Notes: generated from the letters alone by a model not told the origin. DNA of 53,974 bases from Phycisphaeraceae bacterium (GCA_019636565.1 JAHBXG010000027.1:1-53974); one strand, 5' to 3'. Shown: positions 16,684-26,044, numbered from the stretch's first letter. Numbers and translations are program-made.

Positions 16684-17517
16684 TTGCGGACGTTGATCGC
16701 GATTCCGGTCTACAACGAATCCAAGACACTGCGTGCTGTGATCGAGCGCGTGCTTGAGCATGCGGGCAACGTGCTGGTTGTGGATGACGGATCGACCGAC
16801 GATTCGGCGGCGCTTCTCGGGACCTTGCCGGTGGACGTGATCCGACACTGTGTCAATCGCGGCTACGGCCGATCGCTGATTGATGCCTTCCGGTTCGCCG
16901 CTTCGGAGAAATATGACTGGGTCATCACCATGGACTCCGATGAGCAGCACGAACCCGAGCGCCTTCCCGAGTTCTTCGAAGCGATCGCAAGGAACGATGC
17001 AGACATCGTCAGCGGTAGCCGTTACCTCCGAACGCCGACCGACGCCGCCTTGGCTCTCGCACCCGGAGATCGGCGCCGAATCAACGGCCTGATTACCGAA
17101 GAAATCAACGCATTGCTGGCGCCTCGGCTCGGTACCAGACTGACCGATTCGTTCTGCGGCTTCAAGGCGCATCGCGTGGTCGCAACGACCAAACTCGATC
17201 TTTCGGAAGATGGCTACGCATTCCCGATGCAGTTGTGGGCCCGCGCTGCGGCACACGGCCTGCGCGTGCGCGAAATCCCGGTTGATCTCATTTACAACGA
17301 CCCGAACCGGACGTTCGGCGAAGCTCTCGACAACCCGGAAACACGTTTGCGCCACTATCGCGATGTCCTGCATCGCGAAATAGCCAAGAGCGCTGAGCGT
17401 GTGTGTTCGGCTCGACCCGAAGAGGCTTCGGGAGCCTGCCGCGAGGCCGGTCTCTCCGAGCCCGCCGGCCGCCGGACACGGAAGATCAGCCGCGTTGATG
17501 CCCCGGATCGATCCTGA
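16684..17517 (+). CDS. Family 2 glycosyltransferase (dolichol-phosphate-mannose synthase-like)
   Basis: A TTG start at 16684 is fixed by the strong GGAGGTGA site just upstream; 277 residues. It is a GT-A fold enzyme: IAIPVYNESKTLRAVIERVL, VLVVDDGSTDDS, NRGYGRSLIDAF, and the DxD-type metal site MDSDEQHEPERL, followed by IVSGSRYL. These features match the polyprenyl-phosphate sugar transferase branch. No membrane segment is present, so it would act on the cytoplasmic face of the membrane. An additional Arg/Glu/Ala-rich tail of about 45 residues after RDVLHREIAKSAERV appears disordered. It precedes the BshC-like gene by 44 bases. Confidence 0.87.
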   Translation: MRTLIAIPVYNESKTLRAVIERVLEHAGNVLVVDDGSTDDSAALLGTLPVDVIRHCVNRGYGRSLIDAFRFAASEKYDWVITMDSDEQHEPERLPEFFEAIARNDADIVSGSRYLRTPTDAALALAPGDRRRINGLITEEINALLAPRLGTRLTDSFCGFKAHRVVATTKLDLSEDGYAFPMQLWARAAAHGLRVREIPVDLIYNDPNRTFGEALDNPETRLRHYRDVLHREIAKSAERVCSARPEEASGACREAGLSEPAGRRTRKISRVDAPDRS

Positions 17518-17561
17518 TCGGCGCACCGCGGCGCTGCCGGAGCCGTGCGATACTTGCGACA

Positions 17562-18923
17562 GTGAATAGTTCACGCGCGGAAGTCAGCTTCGACCCGGCA
17601 CCACCGAGATGGGTGCTGCGGGCGGGCACGCTCGCGCCTCGCGCCGCGCGGTTCCGGGCGGAGATGGGGCTGCCCGATTCCGGTCCGCTGGTGCTTTCGG
17701 GCCACCAGGTCGGATTCTGGCATGGCGGAATATTGACCAAGCACTTTGCTTCGCTCGCATTCGCGGCACGCGCGAAAGCGCAGGCCGCGTGGATTGTCGT
17801 CGATCAGGATCAAGCCGAGGATCCGGGCATGCGGCTCCCGATCCGCGACGGCACCGGCTCTCTCAAGTCAATCCGGTGGCAGTGGGGCGATGCCGCGGGT
17901 CGCATCGCTTGTGCGATCGCGCCGGTCCGCCCCGGCAAACCCACGCTTCAACCCGGGGAAATGTACGCGATTGACTCGGTGGCAGCGGGTGTCGGCGACG
18001 TCGCAAGCGCGCTCGCCGCAAATGAGAGTGAACCGAACTGGGCCGCGCAGGTGAGCGCTGGCGCGGCAGATCTCATCGCCACTAGCGCGCCACCGCCGCG
18101 CTACATATTTGAATCGCGATTGGCATCGACGGAGTTGTTCCAGCAGATTCTGGACGCAATGGTGCGAGGTGGCGCGGGAGCGATCCGGTGCTACAACGAG
18201 GCGGTCGCGAAAGTTCCAGGATCGGGGATGCGAGCGCTCGATGAAACGGCGGGCGAGTTGCCAATCTGGGATGTACGGACCGGCTTCCGCAAACGCGTCC
18301 TGCTGGCGGACCTTGCCAAGTTGGATCGAAGCCGCATCTCGCCACGCGGGATGCTCATGACCGCGATCCTTCGCCTGGCCGGGTGCGATTTGTTTGTCCA
18401 CGGAACCGGAGGCGGCGGGTACGACCGCGCAACAGAATCCTGGATCACCCTTTGGAATGGAGAACTCGCCACCCTTGCCAAGGATCTCGGCGGCGCGATC
18501 GCGCCTATTGCGGTTGCGACCGCCGATCTCCGATTGCCGCTCGCACGAAAAGGTTTGCCGACCGAGGCAGAAATCCGGCGTGGCGTGTGGCGGGCTCATC
18601 ACGCGGCACACGATCCCGGCGCGCTTGGCGATGTTGCGGGCGCGGCCGAGAAAAGCCGGTTGCTCGACCAGATCCGAAATGCGAGGAAGCGACAGGAGAG
18701 CCCCGCCCCGGCTTTTGCGGCGCTCCACGCGCTGCTCGACGCGAGCAGACGCACCCACGCGGGGCGACTCTCCGAACTGCGGCAACAATCCGAACAACTG
18801 ACGGCGCAGCGCCGAGAGGCGACGCTCGCGTTCGACCGAACGTGGTCGTTCGCGCTCCAGCCGCGGCAGCAGGTCGCTGCGCTGTACACTCAGGTCGCCG
18901 ATGCCTTCGCCGGCGACCTTTGA
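17562..18923 (+). CDS. BshC-like protein (putative bacillithiol-type cysteine-adding enzyme)
   Basis: GTG start at 17562; 453 residues. The segment VLSGHQVGFWHGGILTKHFASL followed by AAWIVVDQDQAEDP resembles the BshC core, where a Gly-His/Gln-x-x-x-x-x-G-x-x-x-K nucleotide-fold motif is followed by a strand ending in acidic residues. GCDLFVHGTGGGGYDRATE later resembles the BshC region that reads GGPGE..Y. A C-terminal coiled coil (RRTHAGRLSELRQQSEQLTAQ) also fits BshC. It is shorter than typical BshC (about 530-540). A BshB1-type deacetylase gene lies at 32740-33456, but no clear BshA is in the window. The assignment is from motif memory only and may be wrong. Confidence 0.5.
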   Translation: MNSSRAEVSFDPAPPRWVLRAGTLAPRAARFRAEMGLPDSGPLVLSGHQVGFWHGGILTKHFASLAFAARAKAQAAWIVVDQDQAEDPGMRLPIRDGTGSLKSIRWQWGDAAGRIACAIAPVRPGKPTLQPGEMYAIDSVAAGVGDVASALAANESEPNWAAQVSAGAADLIATSAPPPRYIFESRLASTELFQQILDAMVRGGAGAIRCYNEAVAKVPGSGMRALDETAGELPIWDVRTGFRKRVLLADLAKLDRSRISPRGMLMTAILRLAGCDLFVHGTGGGGYDRATESWITLWNGELATLAKDLGGAIAPIAVATADLRLPLARKGLPTEAEIRRGVWRAHHAAHDPGALGDVAGAAEKSRLLDQIRNARKRQESPAPAFAALHALLDASRRTHAGRLSELRQQSEQLTAQRREATLAFDRTWSFALQPRQQVAALYTQVADAFAGDL

Positions 18924-19024
18924 AAGCGGATTTGATAGACTCCAAAGAATCCCGCGTGCGGAACCAGGTTTCCTATTGAAAACGCGATTGCCCGGAATGC
19001 GCGACACCGGGAAAGGGGATAGTC

Positions 19025-20719
19025 ATGCTCGGAATGCTGCTGTTTGCCGTGTGCCTGGTGCTCGCGATGCTTGTGTTGATCGCCTTGCCCAAGTTGCCGG
19101 GTCCGGCACGCGGCGCGGCGGTGCTGCTCGCGCTGGTGCTTGTGGTGGGTGGGTTTCTGCTTGGAAGCGTCCGCTATGTGGGTTCCAACGAGGTAGGAAT
19201 TGTCACCAAGCAGGCGTTCGGATCGCAGTTGACCGATGGCAAGATCATCGCTGTGGACGGCGAGATGGGCGTCCAAGCGACGGTGCTCGCGCCGGGTTGG
19301 CACTTTGGGTATGTCCCGGGCATCTACAGCGTGCACAATGTCGACCTCACCGAAATTAAGCCGGACGAGGTTGGGCTGATCGAAGCGTCGGACGGCGAAC
19401 CGCTGAACGACGGGCAGTTGTTTGCTCCCGAATTCAAACACGATGAATTTCAGAAGATGCTCGATGCTCGTCACTTCCTGACGGTCGGAAATGGCAAGAA
19501 GGGCAAGCAGACTTCGGTGCTGACGCCGGGCAAGTACCGCCTCAATACGGAACTGTTCAAGATCCGGCCGGTGAAGCAGACCGAAGTGCTGCAGGGTGAA
19601 GTGGCGGTGCTGAAGGCAAACTTTGGAACGTCGCCGACGCATGTGGTCCGGGGGGTTGCCGGCGCTCTGGAGCCCGGCCAGGACGGGACGAGCCTCCCGG
19701 AGGACAAGCTGCTCAAACTGGCGAAGCCGGGAGAAATGGGCATCCAGGCCGAGCCCTTGCCTCCCGGCAAGTATCCGCTGAATACCGAGGCGTTTACGGT
19801 TATCGAGGTGTGGACGACTCAGATGATCGCACAGTTCACCGAGGCGGCGACTGGTATTGCGGGACCTGCCCAGACAGGCGAGCCGTTGCGCCAGATGGTG
19901 CAGCAGAGTTCGAAGGGATCGCACGACCCGGTACTGGAAGAACGGGCCATCACCGTGCGAACGAGCGACGGGTTCACATTCCCGGTCGACGTGCGGATCG
20001 AATACGTCATCGAACCCCAGAATGCGGCCATTGTGGTCGCCAAACTCGGCGACGACGACGGCGCGCGCTTCCGCAACGCGCTGAACAGCGCCGTGCGAGC
20101 GATCTTTCGGAACAACGCGGAGGGCGTGCGGGCGCTCGATTATGTGCAGCAGCGTTCGCACCAGGAAAGCCAGTCTCTTATGGCGTTGGTCGGGCAGATG
20201 GCTCGATTCGGTGTGACCGTTACGGCCGTGCGCATCGGTAACGTGGGCGACGAGAAGACGCTGGGTGCTCTCTTGAAGACCCAGACCGACCGCGAGATCG
20301 CCAAGCAGGAGCAATTGACGTTCCAGGAGCAGCAGAAGGCGGCGGAACAGAAGAAAAACCTCGCCCGCGTCACGCAGGAATCAGACGAAGAAAAGAAACT
20401 GGCCACCGCGGCGTACGGCGTGAAGATCGCCGAAGAAGCCCAGAAGCAGAAGATCGTGGAGGCCAAGGCCGAGGCCGAATCGACCAAGATCAAGGCGGCG
20501 GCACAGTCGGACGCGTACCGGCTGATCGCCGACCAGATCGGAAAGAGCAATGCCGCGCTCATCGAGATTCTCAAGATTGTGGGCGAGCGGAATATCCAGA
20601 TCGCCCCGCGGGTCATGGTCACCGGCGATCGGGGTGCCTCCGGCGGGACGGCGCTGATCGGGACAATGTTGGACACCATGGTCAGCAAGGACGAGGCGGA
20701 GAAGGCGGCGGCGAAGTAG
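19025..20719 (+). CDS. SPFH/flotillin-like membrane protein
   Basis: ATG 19025 follows an AAAGGGG site; 564 residues. Two hydrophobic segments occupy residues 1-50 (LLFAVCLVLAMLVLIALP and AAVLLALVLVVGGFLLG). The band-7/SPFH region follows, with VGSNEVGIVTKQAFG and, later, ITVRTSDGFTFPVDVRIEYVIEPQNAA. The last 150 residues are a Glu/Lys/Gln/Ala-rich coiled coil (QLTFQEQQKAAEQKKNLARV), as in flotillins, and drive oligomerisation. Compared with a minimal SPFH protein there is an additional segment of about 180 residues before the canonical SPFH core, with repeated PGKY-LNTE motifs. It lies 17 bases before rlmN and may be cotranscribed. Confidence 0.83.
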   Translation: MLGMLLFAVCLVLAMLVLIALPKLPGPARGAAVLLALVLVVGGFLLGSVRYVGSNEVGIVTKQAFGSQLTDGKIIAVDGEMGVQATVLAPGWHFGYVPGIYSVHNVDLTEIKPDEVGLIEASDGEPLNDGQLFAPEFKHDEFQKMLDARHFLTVGNGKKGKQTSVLTPGKYRLNTELFKIRPVKQTEVLQGEVAVLKANFGTSPTHVVRGVAGALEPGQDGTSLPEDKLLKLAKPGEMGIQAEPLPPGKYPLNTEAFTVIEVWTTQMIAQFTEAATGIAGPAQTGEPLRQMVQQSSKGSHDPVLEERAITVRTSDGFTFPVDVRIEYVIEPQNAAIVVAKLGDDDGARFRNALNSAVRAIFRNNAEGVRALDYVQQRSHQESQSLMALVGQMARFGVTVTAVRIGNVGDEKTLGALLKTQTDREIAKQEQLTFQEQQKAAEQKKNLARVTQESDEEKKLATAAYGVKIAEEAQKQKIVEAKAEAESTKIKAAAQSDAYRLIADQIGKSNAALIEILKIVGERNIQIAPRVMVTGDRGASGGTALIGTMLDTMVSKDEAEKAAAK

Positions 20720-20736
20720 AGGCGGTCGCCGTAAAG

Positions 20737-21927
20737 TTGTCGGTGTCAAAGGGTTCCGATACGTCTCTTTGCCGTCCGCTTGGGTTGAACGCCGAGGCAT
20801 TTGTCGCCTGCGCCAAAGCGGAACGGAGCATGGCCCGCCCGACGGCGCTGGAGGTTTATCGCGCTTTTTTCTGGCGTGGCGAGCCGATCGGTGGAGTCGC
20901 CCCGATTTCGAGCGTGGTGGTCGATGAAGGGGCCGAAGGAAAGATCTTCAAATTCACGCAGGATGTGCCGGCGCAGGAAACCAGGTTGGCCGGTCGGGTT
21001 GAGATGCTCCGCACCGAAAGCGTGTTGATCCCGATGATCGGGAAGCGGCGCGTACGGACCTACACGTTGTGCGTGTCGTCGCAGGTTGGGTGCGCGATGG
21101 GGTGCACGTTCTGCGAAACGGCGCAGATGGGGCTGATCCGCTCGCTGACGGTCGAGGAAATCGTGCAGCAGTGGTACGCCGCAACCCACTTCCTCAAGCA
21201 CCCGGAAATCCCCGAGCCGGTGGTGACACCGCAGGGTTTGGAAGGTCCGGTTCGCAACATCGTGTTCATGGGCATGGGCGAACCCATGGACAACCTGGAC
21301 AACGTGCTGGGCGCGATCGACGTGCTGCGCGATCATCGCGGGCCGTCGATCCCCATTTCCAAGATCACGATCTCGACGGTTGGTCGGGTGGACGGCATCG
21401 CGAGGCTGGCGGAGCGTGTGCGCACCGATGGCTGGCACCGGCTGAACCTGGCGATCTCGCTCAACGCGGCGGACAACGAGATCCGCAACGGGATCATGCC
21501 GATCAACCGGCGCTGGAACCTGGCGGATCTTCAGAAGGCGCTGATCGACTTTCCGGTGTACGGTGGCGGCAAGTTGTGCATCGAATACGTGCTGATCCCC
21601 GGTGTGAATGACACCGATGAAGACGCCCAGAAGATCGCGGCGTTTCTCGCACCAATCAACGACGACTACCGCGTCCGGAAGAACGCGAGCACGCCCCGCA
21701 CGCTGCTGAACCTCATCCCGTATAACCCGCGCCGGGTCTCACCGTGGCCCGCGCCGACGGAAGAAAAGGTCGAGTACTTCCTGGCAAAACTCATAGAGTT
21801 GAGTGTGTACGCGAAGCGACGCCGAACGAAGGGGCGCGACCTGATGGGCGCGTGCGGGCAACTGGGAAGCGAACACATCCGGCAGCGCAAGCTGGTGGAT
21901 GTAACGGTGTCGGGAAGCGTGGCTTAG
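20737..21927 (+). CDS. rlmN: 23S rRNA/tRNA adenine-C2 methyltransferase RlmN
   Basis: TTG start at 20737; 396 residues. A radical-SAM enzyme that methylates A2503 of 23S rRNA and A37 of some tRNAs. The [4Fe-4S] cluster motif CxxxCxxC is at Cys119, Cys123 and Cys126 (VGCAMGCTFCE). The two methyl-carrier cysteines appear as TLCVSSQ (Cys112) and GACGQLG (Cys373). MGMGEPMDNLDNV and SLNAADNEIRN are standard RlmN motifs. The sequence after the cluster reads CETAQMG where most RlmN proteins read CSTGxxG. The stop overlaps the convergent pdxH stop by four bases (TTAG). Cfr-like resistance activity is possible in principle but the overall match is RlmN. Confidence 0.92.
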   Translation: MSVSKGSDTSLCRPLGLNAEAFVACAKAERSMARPTALEVYRAFFWRGEPIGGVAPISSVVVDEGAEGKIFKFTQDVPAQETRLAGRVEMLRTESVLIPMIGKRRVRTYTLCVSSQVGCAMGCTFCETAQMGLIRSLTVEEIVQQWYAATHFLKHPEIPEPVVTPQGLEGPVRNIVFMGMGEPMDNLDNVLGAIDVLRDHRGPSIPISKITISTVGRVDGIARLAERVRTDGWHRLNLAISLNAADNEIRNGIMPINRRWNLADLQKALIDFPVYGGGKLCIEYVLIPGVNDTDEDAQKIAAFLAPINDDYRVRKNASTPRTLLNLIPYNPRRVSPWPAPTEEKVEYFLAKLIELSVYAKRRRTKGRDLMGACGQLGSEHIRQRKLVDVTVSGSVA

Positions 21928-22634
21928 GGCTGCAACCGCGTCGATGTCCATGGGCCGCAGGTGAAGTCGGACTCCTGCCCCGCCGGCTTGAGCGAGCGTG
22001 TCCACACGGCGCGATCGTGAACCCGCCCCGGCCCGCCCAGCCAGAGTTCGATGCGCTCGGCCCACAACCGCCAACCGCCCCAGTGGGGTGGACGCGGGAT
22101 GACGACATCGTCGCCCTTGTCCATGATGTCCTTGATCGAAATTCCGAGTTTGTCCATCGTTTCGGAGACCCGCAGGAGCAGCGCGTCACGTGACTCGATT
22201 GGCTGGCTCTGGTCGCTGGCCCAGGCGCCGAGGCGGTTTTCCCAGCCTCGGGTCTTGAAGTACGCATCGCTCTCTGCGGCCGGGCTCTTCACGGCGATTC
22301 CCTCGATGCGGACCTGCTTTTCGAGCGAATCCCAATGGAACACGGCCGCGGCCCGCGGGTGCTTTGTCAGCCCCTGGCCCTTGCGGCTGTTGTAATTCGT
22401 GTGGAAGACGATTGCCCCCGCATCGAGGATTTTCTTGCACAGGACGATCCGGGCGGTCGGCACGCCCGATTCGTCGAGGCAGGCGAGCGTGAAGGCGTTT
22501 GGGTTGGGCGTTACCTTGCGGGCCGTGGCATCGTCAAACCATGCACGAAAAAGCGGCCACGGATCGGGGGGCAGGGTGTCCGGCAGGGTGTTGTGAGGCG
22601 AAAAAATCGCTCCGATGTCGATGGGTTCGGCCAT
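21924..22634 (-). CDS. pdxH: Pyridoxamine/pyridoxine 5'-phosphate oxidase
   Basis: This 236-residue protein makes pyridoxal 5'-phosphate from the amine or alcohol form using FMN and oxygen. Diagnostic segments are PNAFTLACLDESGVPTARIVL, FHTNYNSRKGQGL (FMN-phosphate contacts), AAVFHWDSLEKQVRIEG, SDAYFKTRGWENRLGAWASDQSQPI, and the C-terminal substrate site RPPHWGGWRLWAERIELWLGG. The length is close to the family norm. It is divergent from dnaB, so both promoters share 22635-22739. Confidence 0.94.
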   Translation of the reverse strand: MAEPIDIGAIFSPHNTLPDTLPPDPWPLFRAWFDDATARKVTPNPNAFTLACLDESGVPTARIVLCKKILDAGAIVFHTNYNSRKGQGLTKHPRAAAVFHWDSLEKQVRIEGIAVKSPAAESDAYFKTRGWENRLGAWASDQSQPIESRDALLLRVSETMDKLGISIKDIMDKGDDVVIPRPPHWGGWRLWAERIELWLGGPGRVHDRAVWTRSLKPAGQESDFTCGPWTSTRLQP

Positions 22635-22739
22635 TGGCCAACTCTAGCGGCAGGCGGGCCGAGGGCGATTTATGCACACCGCTGGGGATTGATTGTCGCT
22701 TGATACAAGTCGGGTTTCTGGCGGGCTACGGTGCGGGCG

Positions 22740-24461
22740 ATGAGCAGTTTCTCCGGACAAGAAGGCGGCGGGGGCAAGCCGTGGCGGGAGCGTCGGCCAC
22801 CGGTATCGACCGAGAAATTGTTCGATCGGCTGCCTCCCCATTCGCTGGAAGCGGAGATGAGCCTGCTGGGTTCGATCATGCTCGATCCGCGGCTGCTGAG
22901 CGACGTGCTGGCAATCGTCCGCAAGCCCGAGGAGTTCTACGCCGAGTCGCACGCAACGATTTTCAGGTCGATCGTTGAGGTCTACGACCGGTTCAACTCG
23001 GGTGACCTTGTTCAGATCGTCGAGTCGATCAAGGACAAGGGGCAGCTCGAACTTGTTGGCGGCGCCGAATACCTGGTGAAACTGGCGGAAAGCGTGCCGA
23101 GCGCGGTGAACGCGCCGCACTATGCGAGGATCGTGGCGGAGAAGGCCAAACTGCGGAAGTTGATCGATGCCGCGGGAACGATTCTGTACGACGCGTACCA
23201 CACCGGCGAACTCGGCCCGGATGGGGCGCGCGAGGTGCTCGACAAGGCGGAGATGGCGGTCTTTGAGATCGCGCAGCAGCAGCAGTTAGCCGATCCGCAG
23301 CAGTTGAAGGATCTTCTGCAACTGGAAATTGACCGGATCGAGAGCCAGGAGGGCAAGGGCATCAGCGGCGTGCCGACGGGGTATCTGGATCTTGATGATC
23401 TTCTGCGGGGGATGCAGCCGGGCGAACTGGTCATCGTCGCGGCGCGTCCGTCGATGGGCAAGACGGCTTTGGCTCTGAACATCGCCGAACAAATGGCGAT
23501 GGGCGTGACGACGGGCGGATACAACGCGGCGCCGAATCCGGTTGCGCTCTTCAGCCTGGAAATGTCGAAGAGCGCCGTGACGCAGCGATTGATCTCGGCG
23601 CGGTCGGGGATTCCTTCGCAGAATCTGCGGGGCGGGCACAAGTTGAGCGATCGTGAGTATCGGAAATTGCTCTCGGCGTGCGACGAACTGGCCAAGGCGC
23701 CGATGTTCGTGGACGACACCCCGAACATGACGGTGCTGGCGTTGCGTGCGCGTGCACGCCGGCTGGTGGCGCAGCACGGCGTCAAGGCGATCATGATCGA
23801 CTACCTCCAGTTACTCACCTCGCCGGGCGCGGCGCGCGAGAGCCGGCAGGTGGAAGTGTCGGCGATCAGCCGCAATATCAAGGCGCTGGCGCGCGAACTG
23901 AATGTGCCGGTGATCTGCCTCTCGCAGTTGAACCGCGCGAGTGAACAGCGCGAAGGCAACAAGCCCCGCATGAGCGACCTGCGCGAATCGGGCTCGATCG
24001 AGCAGGACGCCGACGTGGTGATTCTGCTGCACCGCGAGGATTACTACCACACCCAGGACACCGACTGGAGTCTCGACAACCCGGACAAGGTGGGCGTGGC
24101 CGAGTTGATCATCGCCAAGCAGCGAAACGGGCCCACCGGTGTCGTGCGTCTCACCTGGGATTCCGCGACGACACGATTCAAGAACTACGCCGGGGCGCAC
24201 GTGCAGCCGCCACCGGAGTTTTCCGGTGGGGGTGGTGGGGGTGGCGGTGCGTTTTCCGGCAGCGGAATCTCGGGTTCTGGCGGGTACGACTCGCCGTCAG
24301 CCGCGGCACAGAGCTTCGTTGAGCCCGCGCCCCGATCGGCGTTTGCGCCGGTGCGAAAAACCGGGCCCATCGAAAGCCATCGCGATGGCGGAGGTCCGGA
24401 GCGCGAGGCCGAAGTGGTTACCGACGAGGGCGACGATTCGGTTGGCGGCGTGCCGTTCTAA
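22740..24461 (+). CDS. dnaB: Replicative DNA helicase DnaB with SSB-like tail
   Basis: ATG 22740 (MSSFSGQEGGGG) is preferred over an in-frame GTG nine bases upstream; 573 residues. The N-terminal domain (PPHSLEAEMSLLGSIMLD) is the primase-binding collar. The RecA-like motor has GVPTGYLDLDDLL, Walker A AARPSMGKTAL, Walker B KAIMIDYLQLL and SQLNRASEQREGNKPRMSDLRESGSIEQDADVV. The normal DnaB fold ends near TRFKNYAG. After that come about 95 additional residues: a Gly/Ser-rich linker and an acidic end (DEGDDSVGGVPF) that mimics the C-terminal tip of SSB. No intein is present. The stop overlaps the convergent mgtC stop by four bases. Confidence 0.94.
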   Translation: MSSFSGQEGGGGKPWRERRPPVSTEKLFDRLPPHSLEAEMSLLGSIMLDPRLLSDVLAIVRKPEEFYAESHATIFRSIVEVYDRFNSGDLVQIVESIKDKGQLELVGGAEYLVKLAESVPSAVNAPHYARIVAEKAKLRKLIDAAGTILYDAYHTGELGPDGAREVLDKAEMAVFEIAQQQQLADPQQLKDLLQLEIDRIESQEGKGISGVPTGYLDLDDLLRGMQPGELVIVAARPSMGKTALALNIAEQMAMGVTTGGYNAAPNPVALFSLEMSKSAVTQRLISARSGIPSQNLRGGHKLSDREYRKLLSACDELAKAPMFVDDTPNMTVLALRARARRLVAQHGVKAIMIDYLQLLTSPGAARESRQVEVSAISRNIKALARELNVPVICLSQLNRASEQREGNKPRMSDLRESGSIEQDADVVILLHREDYYHTQDTDWSLDNPDKVGVAELIIAKQRNGPTGVVRLTWDSATTRFKNYAGAHVQPPPEFSGGGGGGGGAFSGSGISGSGGYDSPSAAAQSFVEPAPRSAFAPVRKTGPIESHRDGGGPEREAEVVTDEGDDSVGGVPF

Positions 24462-24982
24462 TCGGCGGATTGCAGTGGCGGCGACCCGATTGCAGGCGAT
24501 GCGTGCGGCGCGTCGGTGTCTTTGCTCTTCGGGCCGAACGCGCGGATGGGCCATTCGCAGATCTTGAGCACCACGAGCGTGAGAAGTGCCGCCGCCGTGA
24601 GGATTGACGCCAGGGCGATCTCTCCAAGCCCGCACGCCGCACCGACGGCCGCGACGCACCAGACCGCAGCGGCGGTTGTCAGGCCGTGAACGCTTTTGTC
24701 GGCGCGCACGATGGTGCCCGCGCCGAGAAAGCCGATGCCGGTGGTGAGCCCTTGCAGGACGCGGCTGGTGGCCTGGGCGGCGGAATCGCTGCGCATGCCA
24801 CTGGAACCCGCGCCCACTTCGATGACGAGCAGCACGAATGCCGCGGAACCGATGGAGATAAGCGTCATGGTGCGGAAGCCGGCGGGGTGCCTGCCGAATT
24901 GGCGCTCGAGGCCGACCGCAGCGCCGAGACCCAGAGCCGAGCCGATGCGCAGCGCAGCTTCCAGCGTGGTAATGGTGAGCAT
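24458..24982 (-). CDS. mgtC: MgtC/SapB family membrane protein
   Basis: This 174-residue inner-membrane protein has the MgtC signature: GLGAAVGLERQFGRHPAGFRTMTLISIG, then LQGLTTGIGFLGAGTIVRADKSVHGLTTAAAVWCVAAVG, and further hydrophobic helices. MgtC-like proteins influence magnesium homeostasis and, in some pathogens, F-type ATP synthase activity. It lacks the cytoplasmic ACT-like domain of virulence MgtC, so it is the short SapB/YhiD type. It is nine bases upstream of the S1/P1 nuclease stop on the same strand. Confidence 0.9.
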   Translation of the reverse strand: MLTITTLEAALRIGSALGLGAAVGLERQFGRHPAGFRTMTLISIGSAAFVLLVIEVGAGSSGMRSDSAAQATSRVLQGLTTGIGFLGAGTIVRADKSVHGLTTAAAVWCVAAVGAACGLGEIALASILTAAALLTLVVLKICEWPIRAFGPKSKDTDAPHASPAIGSPPLQSAD

Positions 24983-24991
24983 GGAAACAGT

Positions 24992-26044
24992 CTAACGGGG
25001 TTGCTTCGGCGCGGACGTCGCGGGCGCCGGCGGCGGGGTGAAACCGTCGTACTTCACGAAAATCGCGACGTCGTCGTCGCTCGGAGCGGACGATTCCCAC
25101 GCCGCGATGTAGAGTTCGCCGAGGAAGTTTGCGCCGTCGGCGAGGCGCTCGGAGATAAAGGCGGCGCCGGGGGCTTTCCAAAGGTCGCCACTTTTCTCAA
25201 GTTGGTAGAGCGGCTCGACCTGCGCGTGCGAACGCTCAATGTGCGCAATCACGGCGGGCCAGGGGTTCACCGGATCGGGGGCGTCCACATCCGGCGGCGA
25301 GGCCTTGATCCGGGCTCGGATCGCGTCTTCTCCCAGATTGTGCTTGCGGAGCGTTTCCGCGTCGATCTGCGCGTGGATTTCTTTCTTCGTGGTGTAGTCG
25401 TTGGGATTCTCGCCGACCCAGCCGTGGTGATGCCGGGTGGTGTGGAGGGGCTGGGCGCAATCGCCGACGAAGTGGCTCAGCGAGCCCATCGCCATCGCCA
25501 CGGCCATGCGGACGGCCTGAACCTCGTTCTTCCGGGCCGGGTCGTTGAGCTTTTCGAGAACGCGCAAAGTCTTGAAGTTGGACTGCAATTTGGCGTAGTT
25601 CTCGCAGATCGCTTGCGGGAGGAAGCCGGGATAGGCGTCGGTCTTCGCGGTGTCGAATTTCGGATTCGGCTGGCGTCCGACACCGGGATGGGCGTCGCGG
25701 GCGAGTCGGAGCTGCGCCGCAAACTCATGGCGGAGCGGTTCGATGGTTTGAAGGGAAAGCCCCAGTTCGGTCAGGTCTTCGACATCGAGGTAGTGATCGG
25801 GATTGTTCAGGTGGGCAAGAAATGGCGACTTGATGTTGCGCCAGCGATCGGGCATGGTCGCGAGGTCGGCGATCTGGATCGACCAGTCTTCTTCGGCCAT
25901 CCATCCTGCGCCGGAGTCGGTCACCTTTTCTCTGAATTGCTCGATGCCGATCCGGGTGATGGCGCGGTGCCCCGGGGCGTCCCACGCAAAGGCGAGGGAA
26001 CCGGTGGACGCCGCAAGCACTAGCACGATTGGGAGATTTCGCAC
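24992..26044 (-). CDS. Secreted S1/P1-type nuclease
   Basis: A GTG start at 26042-26044 gives a short signal peptide (MRNLPIVLVLAASTGSLAFA) whose cleavage exposes Trp21. In S1/P1 nucleases the N-terminal Trp is itself a zinc ligand, so this start is strongly favoured over the long open frame to 26401. WDAPGHRAIT holds the first His. HFVGDCAQPLHTTRHHHG carries the HxxxD and HxxxH zinc ligands. Mature length is about 330 residues. Predicted action is hydrolysis of single-stranded DNA and RNA outside the inner membrane. It is downstream of no obvious partner and precedes mgtC. Confidence 0.83.
   Translation of the reverse strand: MRNLPIVLVLAASTGSLAFAWDAPGHRAITRIGIEQFREKVTDSGAGWMAEEDWSIQIADLATMPDRWRNIKSPFLAHLNNPDHYLDVEDLTELGLSLQTIEPLRHEFAAQLRLARDAHPGVGRQPNPKFDTAKTDAYPGFLPQAICENYAKLQSNFKTLRVLEKLNDPARKNEVQAVRMAVAMAMGSLSHFVGDCAQPLHTTRHHHGWVGENPNDYTTKKEIHAQIDAETLRKHNLGEDAIRARIKASPPDVDAPDPVNPWPAVIAHIERSHAQVEPLYQLEKSGDLWKAPGAAFISERLADGANFLGELYIAAWESSAPSDDDVAIFVKYDGFTPPPAPATSAPKQPR

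Noticed and set aside
24686..26023. 445-codon plus-strand open frame opposite mgtC and the S1/P1 nuclease
   Set aside because: Antisense shadow; both minus-strand genes have full motif support.
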